From assembly GCA_947503265.1 (NCBI GenBank), contig CANNDC010000024.1:1-64000 (forward strand): 64,000 nucleotides of DNA. The letters are read 5' to 3'. Within the stretch, counting starts at the first letter, position 1. Every line of letters starts with the position of its first letter. The notes beneath the pieces are model-generated. The model was not told where the DNA came from and ran no database searches. It worked only from the letters and a program-made list of their open reading frames with translations. Shown one piece after another: positions 58,074 to 64,000 of the stretch. This DNA comes from an uncultured Alteromonadaceae bacterium (GTDB lineage: Bacteria > Pseudomonadota > Gammaproteobacteria > Enterobacterales > Alteromonadaceae). A program made the translations under genes and the position numbers.

Positions 58074-60595
58074 TTTATGTCCTCCATGGGGGCACGATTT
58101 GCGTACCTAATGAGTGGGATAATTAAAATGACTAGAACAATGACTAGGCTTGAGAGAACTATCGCAACAATATTAGTGATATCTAACTGTAGAGGATAAG
58201 ACCAATGAAAGGCTTTGACGTTAACGAGATTAATTAGTATCCAACTTAGCAGGATGCCGAACGGTACAGCGATTAAACAAGCTAACAGACCGAGTCCGGA
58301 GTATTGCAACATAGATACTGTAAATAGCCGCTGAACACCGATGCCCATTGCACGCATCAAGCCGCGTTGGGGGCGATTGTCTATATCAATGACAAAAATG
58401 GATGTGGCTAAAGAAAAAGCCGCTACCAAAAAAGTGACAAGGTTTAAAGCGCTAGTAATTGCAAAGGTTCTGTCAAACGTGGCCATAGACAGACCGACTA
58501 AATTGCCTTGGGTTATCAGGTTGGTTTCAGGAAAGTTCTCAGTCAGTTTTTGCGTCAATTTAGCGAGGGGTAGTTCGTCGTCAATAAACAGTGAGATTAT
58601 TTGAGAATGCGTATTTTTAACGTTTTCTTCAAACTGTGAAGGAGGCAAAAGCGCTTGCGGGTGGGGGTTGCCATAGTCGAAGTAAATGCCCAAAACCTTG
58701 AATACTGATTGTGTCCCATTGGCCCTTTGAATTTTCACTTTATCGTCAACTTCAACCTTCTGTGAAAAAGAATATTGTTGATTGATCAGGATCCCGTTGC
58801 CACTCGAATAGTTTTGCCATACTTGTCGCGATGTTTTCTCAAATACCATTGCAGTTTGATGGCGTTCGCCAACTGGATATGATCGAATTTGTAGGGGAAG
58901 GTTTCTGCAAAGTTTATCCGGATGGCATTCATTTTCGACGATAAATCCAGACTCACTTTGTCGAATGAAGGATTCAATCTGAGGGAAATTTAACGCTAAG
59001 TATTGCTGCAATTGAACTGCTTTAGTCGACATTAGATAGACGTCGGCATTTAATCGCGTGTTGATCCACTTATCCGTTGCATTGCGAAAGCTATCTACCA
59101 TTAAATTCATCCCTATATTGGCTGCGACAGCAATAAAAAATGCACAAAACGCGATTTTGCTGCTACTCGATATTCGCAGTGAATCTGCCATTGCCCAATG
59201 AGATATTGGACCCAATTTTTTAGCAAAAGGGAGAATTTTCAACAATACGTAGGGCGTGGCTAGCAGCATCAAACCACAGCCGCTAAAGATAACCAGTGCG
59301 ATGGAAATAAAATCCATAGTTTGTCCAGACGAAGGAAGCTTGAATGCAACAAATAGCGATAAAAGACTAGTAGTCAGGAGCACAATCAAAGGAATTCTAC
59401 TGAGAGTAGGTGCCTGAGATATCGAATTAGGCCTGTGGTTACTCGAGTCGAGAGTGATATTTGCGAGCTGATGATTAATCTTAGAAAAAGGAACTAGCAG
59501 AGCGACAAAAGCGCCCAAGGTATTAGCGATGACACAGGTGGCCAACAATCCTGCAACTGAAACTCGGTCGAAACTCAAATGTACCCCATATAAGTTTTCC
59601 AGCGTTTGGTTAACTGCCGGTGAGACAAGTGAGGCCAACTCTACTCCCATTAAACCCCCTGCAACGCCAGTGATAGCGCACAGGAAAACTAATTCAACCA
59701 TAGTGCATGCGAGTATTTGATTGCTAGACACGCCTAACTGACGAATGATTTTAAAATTAATAAGTCGTTTAGACATCAATAACTGTAGTGCATTCATCAC
59801 CACAAACATACACACAACAAACATGAGCAAACCCATAGCTAACAAATTAAGATGAAAGCTATCTGTTAATTGCGCGGCATCTTCACCCGTGGTTAGGGGT
59901 TCTAACTTTAGATGTTTGGTTAAATCTAGTTTCAATGCCTGAACTTGCGCGCTGTCAGGCTTTGCTGCTACTAGAATGCTAGTGATGTCAGGATTACCGA
60001 ATACCCGGTGCATTGACGCAATATCTGCTATCAATTGTCTTCCCATTCCCGCGCCTGAAAACGTTTTCAGTTGCGGCAATTTGACACCTTTTGATGTGCT
60101 TAATTCAGCTAATGCCGTGTACTCAATGTTTAATTCATCTAAATAATCTGGATGGATAAACCAATCTTGACCCAGATTATCAAATCCAATGCCATTCGTA
60201 GATTGGTCGGTAGATTTTGTCGAGCCATTTTGCAGGTTCATTATCGCAAATAGATCTAAACCCAAAACATCGATAGCATAGTTTTTCTGCTGATTTACTA
60301 TTTCGAGTTTTTTACTACTCGCTGCAACAAGGTAGTGATGTCCTAGCTTGCGCAGATTGGCGTAATCTTGCTTGCTTATCTTGTGTCCATTTCGTGGTTT
60401 GATGGCAAAATGAACGTCTTGCAATAGCGGCTGGGTAGCTTTCGCATAACTCTCTTTTGCTGATGTATTTAAAAGCAGCACGGCTGAAAGTCCAGCAGCG
60501 GCGATTAACAACGCTGCTATCACTAGCAACGTTCGGAGTAAATGGTGTTGATAACTAGTGAATAGCAAGTTAGCGACCGGCAAGAAAAAGCTCAT
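58058..60595 (-). CDS. ABC transporter permease (FtsX/MacB-type, AttFG-like fused)
   Basis: This 845-residue membrane protein has one N-terminal helix and a periplasmic domain, then two FtsX-type groups of helices (around residues 250-370, 400-520 and the C-terminal 720-830). It overlaps the ATPase gene by 4 bases (60592-60595) and the lipoprotein gene by 16 bases, so the three are one transcription unit. It belongs to the LolCDE/MacB-like mechanotransmission permeases. The substrate is unknown; with the CrtC/AttH lipoprotein it may move a lipid or lipoprotein from the inner membrane. Confidence 0.88.
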   Translation of the reverse strand: MSFFLPVANLLFTSYQHHLLRTLLVIAALLIAAAGLSAVLLLNTSAKESYAKATQPLLQDVHFAIKPRNGHKISKQDYANLRKLGHHYLVAASSKKLEIVNQQKNYAIDVLGLDLFAIMNLQNGSTKSTDQSTNGIGFDNLGQDWFIHPDYLDELNIEYTALAELSTSKGVKLPQLKTFSGAGMGRQLIADIASMHRVFGNPDITSILVAAKPDSAQVQALKLDLTKHLKLEPLTTGEDAAQLTDSFHLNLLAMGLLMFVVCMFVVMNALQLLMSKRLINFKIIRQLGVSSNQILACTMVELVFLCAITGVAGGLMGVELASLVSPAVNQTLENLYGVHLSFDRVSVAGLLATCVIANTLGAFVALLVPFSKINHQLANITLDSSNHRPNSISQAPTLSRIPLIVLLTTSLLSLFVAFKLPSSGQTMDFISIALVIFSGCGLMLLATPYVLLKILPFAKKLGPISHWAMADSLRISSSSKIAFCAFFIAVAANIGMNLMVDSFRNATDKWINTRLNADVYLMSTKAVQLQQYLALNFPQIESFIRQSESGFIVENECHPDKLCRNLPLQIRSYPVGERHQTAMVFEKTSRQVWQNYSSGNGILINQQYSFSQKVEVDDKVKIQRANGTQSVFKVLGIYFDYGNPHPQALLPPSQFEENVKNTHSQIISLFIDDELPLAKLTQKLTENFPETNLITQGNLVGLSMATFDRTFAITSALNLVTFLVAAFSLATSIFVIDIDNRPQRGLMRAMGIGVQRLFTVSMLQYSGLGLLACLIAVPFGILLSWILINLVNVKAFHWSYPLQLDITNIVAIVLSSLVIVLVILIIPLIRYANRAPMEDIKWLQN

Positions 60596-61251
60596 TTTGC
60601 GACTAGTCTTCCGTCTTTAAGATCAAAACTTAACTCTGCTAAATTTGCGATAGTGCTGCTATGGGTGACTACAATTAAGGTGGTTTGTAAATTACGACAG
60701 AGGTTAAACAGCATTTTACTGACTAGATCACTGGTTTTATCGTCTAAGTTTCCTGTCGGTTCGTCAGCTAACACCAAAGAAGGTTTGTGCGAGAGTGCTC
60801 TGGCAATGGCTACGCGCTGTTGTTCTCCTCCTGACAAGGTATTTGGGAGCTTGTTTTTATGATCTTGTATGCCGAGATGAGCCATTAATTCATTGATATA
60901 AGTTGCATCATACTTATCGTTGATTTTGGCCGGAAAACAAACGTTGTCCCATACGGTTAGGCAGTCAATTAAATTGAATTTTTGAAATACGATACCAATT
61001 TCTTGCTTACGGTAGGAATTGGTTTGCGAGCCAGTGAATTGACCAATGTCGGCGTCATTTACCGAAATTGTACCTGAATCAACTTTGTCCAATGCTGCTA
61101 ACAAATGTAACAAGGTTGATTTTCCTGAGCCGGACTCACCCATGATGGAAGTGCTGACACCACTTGGAATAGTTAGATTTAAATCAACCAGTATAGGTTT
61201 GCTGACTGCGCCGTCTTGGAAACGTTTATTGAGTCCGCGAATTTGAATCAT
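60592..61251 (-). CDS. ABC transporter ATP-binding protein (LolD/MacB-type)
   Basis: This protein of about 219 residues has Walker A GESGSGKST (38-46), Q-loop FQKFNL, the signature LSGGEQQR (139-146) and Walker B LVLADEPTGNLD (159-170), the exact pattern of LolD-like ATPases. The ATG at 61251 gives the family start MIQIRGLNK; a GTG at 61263 in the same frame lacks a ribosome site. It powers the permease downstream, with which it overlaps by 4 bases. Confidence 0.93.
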   Translation of the reverse strand: MIQIRGLNKRFQDGAVSKPILVDLNLTIPSGVSTSIMGESGSGKSTLLHLLAALDKVDSGTISVNDADIGQFTGSQTNSYRKQEIGIVFQKFNLIDCLTVWDNVCFPAKINDKYDATYINELMAHLGIQDHKNKLPNTLSGGEQQRVAIARALSHKPSLVLADEPTGNLDDKTSDLVSKMLFNLCRNLQTTLIVVTHSSTIANLAELSFDLKDGRLVAK

Positions 61252-61316
61252 AGTGGCTACCACATAGCTTGTTTAAACTAACGAGTAGATGAATACGAGT
61301 AGCCCAGATGAATAGT

Positions 61317-62048
61317 TTACTGAGCGAAAAACGTATCTAATTCTGCACCCGTTAGTTTTTTGATTTGATTGAATAGATACCAAAGTGCTGCAAACAACAT
61401 AATCATGCTAGGGATCATGATGACTGGGTAGCTTAGCGCTGTCATTTTACCAAGCTCTTCAGTATACGCTGTGGTGCCCGGCTCGCTGACTAGAATGAGC
61501 TTTGCTAACACATAATTTAGAACTGACGAGAGAAAAAATGAGCCTGCAACTATATATGAGCTAACGGCGATCTTCTTTTCAAACTCACCTGTCATGCCTT
61601 TCTCTTCTAATGCAGAATTCAAAGCCGGCCAATTGATAATTTGTTCATTCAGTATAAAGATTTTAACCAATGGCTTGCTGGTGCGTTGGGTTACGATAAC
61701 TGCAATTCCAATTAATGCTGGAATTGCCGCCTCTTTGATGGCGATGTACTCTGCCGGTAATTTTAGTAAGCTTATGCCGCCAGTCAGAATAACACTGATA
61801 ATTCCTAGGACAGAAAACGGGTTAATCTTTCCTGATTTTTTTAAATCCCAAAGTCCAAAACCAATAGGGAAAGCCAAAGCAACAACGATACTCCACATGG
61901 GGCCAAGTCTATCTTCACCACTCATATAGGACATGACAACAACCGGAATAACTATGTTGAAAACCAGATTACCGAAAAAACCACCATTTTGAGGTGCTTT
62001 ATCTGTCGATGTGTTCGGCGTCGTAGTTGGTTCAGGTTTGTTTGTCAT
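61317..62048 (-). CDS. Multi-pass inner-membrane protein of the VC0807-like family
   Basis: This 243-residue protein has a Thr/Pro-rich cytoplasmic N-terminus (about 1-22) and six or so hydrophobic helices. It resembles the uncharacterised VC0807 family of proteobacteria, which has no assigned function; I recognise it by overall pattern only. Blocks are DRLGPMWSIVVALAFPIGFG and FFLSSVLNYVLAKLIL. It is a single gene between the ABC unit and the rhomboid gene. Confidence 0.75.
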   Translation of the reverse strand: MTNKPEPTTTPNTSTDKAPQNGGFFGNLVFNIVIPVVVMSYMSGEDRLGPMWSIVVALAFPIGFGLWDLKKSGKINPFSVLGIISVILTGGISLLKLPAEYIAIKEAAIPALIGIAVIVTQRTSKPLVKIFILNEQIINWPALNSALEEKGMTGEFEKKIAVSSYIVAGSFFLSSVLNYVLAKLILVSEPGTTAYTEELGKMTALSYPVIMIPSMIMLFAALWYLFNQIKKLTGAELDTFFAQ

Positions 62049-62184
62049 GTGTTACCTTTTTGGAATAAATCGTGTTGATGAATGTCAACTGTCTGCGTAA
62101 AATTGTACCGTGAAAGCGCGACAACAGCCATAAACAAGGCACTATTATTTGTTAATTGATGTGTTGTGAAAAGAGGAATTCTAT

Positions 62185-62727
62185 CTAGGTGCGTTTAGAC
62201 CAGAGCTTTGCCGCCACTAGGCCGGACAAGAACCCAAACAAGTGCGATTCCCAAGATATGAATGGTCGACTAGGCAATACTCCCAATACCAATCCTCCGT
62301 AGAAAAACCCAAGCAATAAAGAAATAACGATGAGTTTGAACTTACCTGACAAAAATCCGGCCAGAAGAAGGAAGCCTAAGTAGCCATAAATAACGCCACT
62401 GGCACCAATGTGCATTGCCGATCTACCAAATAGCCAAACCAATATTCCCGTCATAAAAACAATAAATAGACTGACTTTGATATAGCGTTTCAAACCGTAT
62501 TGCAGTAGTAAAAAACTGAATATACATAGGGTCAGGATATTGGTAGAGAAATGCGATAAATTGCCATGCAAAAATGGCCCAAGCACGATACCACGCAATC
62601 CTTCTAAGACTCTTGGGTAGTTGCCAAAATGATTCAAAGTTCGGCCAGAAAGAATATTCAGAATCTCAATTACCACTAACAGCACAAAAATGCCAAGGAC
62701 GATTCTCAATTGTCGTTGCATGGTCAT
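62185..62727 (-). CDS. Rhomboid-family intramembrane serine protease
   Basis: This 180-residue polytopic membrane protein has the rhomboid dyad: S110 in the motif GASGVIYG and H162 in WESHLFGFLSG. The HGNLSHFSTN block (54-63) supplies the oxyanion site. Six helices fit the small bacterial form. It may cleave membrane substrates such as exported precursors. It starts 7 bases after the YgiC-like stop, so it is the last gene of a ygiB-ygiC-rhomboid unit. Confidence 0.88.
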   Translation of the reverse strand: MTMQRQLRIVLGIFVLLVVIEILNILSGRTLNHFGNYPRVLEGLRGIVLGPFLHGNLSHFSTNILTLCIFSFLLLQYGLKRYIKVSLFIVFMTGILVWLFGRSAMHIGASGVIYGYLGFLLLAGFLSGKFKLIVISLLLGFFYGGLVLGVLPSRPFISWESHLFGFLSGLVAAKLWSKRT

Positions 62728-62734
62728 CTATTGA

Positions 62735-63901
62735 TTATCCCAAAATGACGTGGGGCAGATAACGAGATAAATCTTGGGTAATTTCACTTGTGTCTTCTCT
62801 TACAGAAATACCAGCAGCTTGGTCATCGACCAACCAAGAACCAATTAGTGTGTGGTTGTTCTCGAAGCGGGGAAGGGGAAAATAAGCTTGATAAATAAAG
62901 CCTTCTTCTCCATAAGGGCCGTGCGCTTCAACAAGGGTTTTACCGTTCTCAATGATGCTAATATTGGCTCCTTCTCTAGAGTAGATTGGTTTTTTAACCA
63001 ATTTAGCTTCAGAAGCTAGTGCCAATTCATCTTCGAAGTACGCAGGCAACAAATTCGGATGACCTTTGTGCAGTTTCCACAGCATTGGCATTAATGCCTT
63101 GTTTGATAAAATGCTTTTCCAAATCGGTTCTATCCAATTGGTTTCAGAAGATTGAATATAATCACCAAACTCTTCGCGCTGCATAAACTCCCATGGATAT
63201 AGCTTGAACAAGGTGGTAATTGGATTATCGCCTAAATCAGTGAAACAACCTTCCTTAGCAATTCCTATGTCTTCTATATACACAAAGGGATTGGATAGCC
63301 CGGCTTCTGCTGCACAATCCTGCAGATACTGAACTGTACCGCGATCTTCATCAGTATCTTTGCAACTAGAGAAATGAAGCATGTCTACTTTGTAGTATCT
63401 GGCTATATCGGCCAATCGATGAATGAGCTTTTCCTGCAGAGAGTTAAATTGATCAGCATTGCGCGCTAACTGGTTTGTATCGACTAAATCTTGTAACCAT
63501 AGCCACTGCCAAAAACCAGATTCATACAAGCTAGTGGGAGTGTCCGCATTGTTTTCGTATAGTTTGGCTGGCCCGTCGCCGTGATAACAAAAATCGAGTC
63601 GTGAATACAAACTAGGCTCTTGAGCTTGCCAAGAATCTGCAATCATTTGCCAATATTGTTTGGGTATTTGAAATTGCTGCAACAATTTCTCGCTATTGAC
63701 AACACGATCCACCACATCAAGGCACATTTGATGAATTTCTACTGTTGGATCCTCTAAATCCTGTTCAATTTGCTTTAGTGTGAATTGGTAATAAGCACTT
63801 TCATCCCAATAAGGTTGGCCATGCATAGTGTGAAACTTAAACCCAAACTCTGTTGCTTTCTTTTGCCAATTTGGTCTGGGTGAACATGGCATTCTGAACA
63901 A
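62735..63901 (-). CDS. Glutathionylspermidine synthase-like ATP-grasp ligase (YgiC-like)
   Basis: This 388-residue ATP-grasp ligase is of the glutathionylspermidine synthase family (C-terminal domain of Gss) and aligns with E. coli YgiC. The open frame reaches 63940, but the TTG at 63901 gives MFRMPCSPRPNW, which places RP-W at the same distance from the start as in YgiC (MERVSITERPDW). It has GGGGCGG as a ribosome site. It would join a peptide or amine by an amide bond; the substrate is unknown. It overlaps no other gene once this start is used. Confidence 0.88.
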   Translation of the reverse strand: MFRMPCSPRPNWQKKATEFGFKFHTMHGQPYWDESAYYQFTLKQIEQDLEDPTVEIHQMCLDVVDRVVNSEKLLQQFQIPKQYWQMIADSWQAQEPSLYSRLDFCYHGDGPAKLYENNADTPTSLYESGFWQWLWLQDLVDTNQLARNADQFNSLQEKLIHRLADIARYYKVDMLHFSSCKDTDEDRGTVQYLQDCAAEAGLSNPFVYIEDIGIAKEGCFTDLGDNPITTLFKLYPWEFMQREEFGDYIQSSETNWIEPIWKSILSNKALMPMLWKLHKGHPNLLPAYFEDELALASEAKLVKKPIYSREGANISIIENGKTLVEAHGPYGEEGFIYQAYFPLPRFENNHTLIGSWLVDDQAAGISVREDTSEITQDLSRYLPHVILG

Positions 63902-63903
63902 AT

Positions 63904-64000
63904 CTAACCGCCCCAACCACTTTTCTTCGCGCTTCCCCAACTGGATTTGGCTCGAACTGTGCTGCCGAATCCACCCCGTTTCATGGTTTTAGTCACTGTA
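63904..64000 (-). CDS. DUF1190 (YgiB-like) protein, 3' end only
   Basis: The last 31 codons of a minus-strand gene read into the window from beyond base 64000 and stop at TAG (63904-63906). The C-terminal end, KRGGFGSTVRAKSSWGS, matches the Gly/Ser-rich tail of the DUF1190/YgiB family, which is typically encoded just before ygiC. The first part of the gene is outside the window. Confidence 0.75.
   Translation of the reverse strand, partial: TVTKTMKRGGFGSTVRAKSSWGSAKKSGWGG

Overview
The window looks like the chromosome of a marine gammaproteobacterium of the Alteromonadales, probably the Alteromonadaceae (Glaciecola/Paraglaciecola/Alteromonas-like). The evidence is a sodium-pump oadGAB operon, the block murJ-ribF-ileS-lspA-fkpB-ispH followed by minor pilins, a FadE-type acyl-CoA dehydrogenase, the large type of isocitrate lyase with malate synthase G, and an exosortase A / PEP-CTERM exopolysaccharide region. 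This placement comes from gene content and protein resemblance; no database search was possible. There are no phage, integrase, transposase or CRISPR features, and most of the window reads as stable chromosomal backbone.

Layout. 1-3.7 kb: the end of a tRNA-Arg gene and oadGAB. 3.9-6.5 kb (minus): a two-domain acyltransferase resembling the ornithine-lipid synthase OlsF, and an LpxH-like phosphoesterase. 6.9-14.7 kb: rpsT (minus), diverging from murJ, ribF, ileS, lspA, fkpB and ispH. 15.0-21.7 kb: the type IV pilus minor-pilin/adhesin operon pilV-pilW-pilX-pilY1-pilE, without a fimT/fimU gene. 21.7-25.1 kb (minus): an unknown coiled-coil membrane protein and fadE. 25.4-29.8 kb: an operon of an RND/MMPL exporter, a periplasmic LolA-like protein and an outer-membrane barrel.

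29.8-49.7 kb is the exosortase-associated region. It holds a PLP decarboxylase and an acyl-CoA ligase (minus), then an acyl carrier protein, wecB, wecC, the TPR lipoprotein PrsT and one PEP-CTERM substrate protein. Next come a ThiF-like adenylyltransferase and the PEP-CTERM-associated acyltransferase (minus), a double-hotdog protein, a patatin and a trypsin-like protease. After these lies a four-gene module: a Tat-exported cysteine-rich protein, a PqqD-like protein, an HprK-related kinase and a nucleotidyltransferase. TviB and a uronate epimerase end the region. No exosortase, polymerase, flippase or glycosyltransferase gene is present, so the window holds precursor-supply, substrate and accessory parts whose core must lie elsewhere. 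Two sites with the sigma-54 GG-N10-GC signature lie directly upstream of the PEP-CTERM gene and of the four-gene module, which suggests that both are controlled together.

49.8-55.0 kb (minus): malate synthase G, a LysR regulator and isocitrate lyase (glyoxylate shunt). 55.0-64.0 kb: a 581-base gene-free region with a 101-base inverted-repeat element, an alkaline phosphatase, an ABC transporter with a CrtC/AttH-like lipoprotein, two membrane proteins (one a rhomboid protease), a YgiC-like ATP-grasp ligase and the end of a DUF1190 (YgiB-like) gene.

The best candidate for an undescribed system is the sigma-54-linked module at 44.3-47.3 kb. Its PqqD, HprK-kinase and nucleotidyltransferase trio resembles the tailoring set found in some lasso-peptide clusters, but here it is coupled to a Tat-exported cysteine-rich protein inside a PEP-CTERM region.
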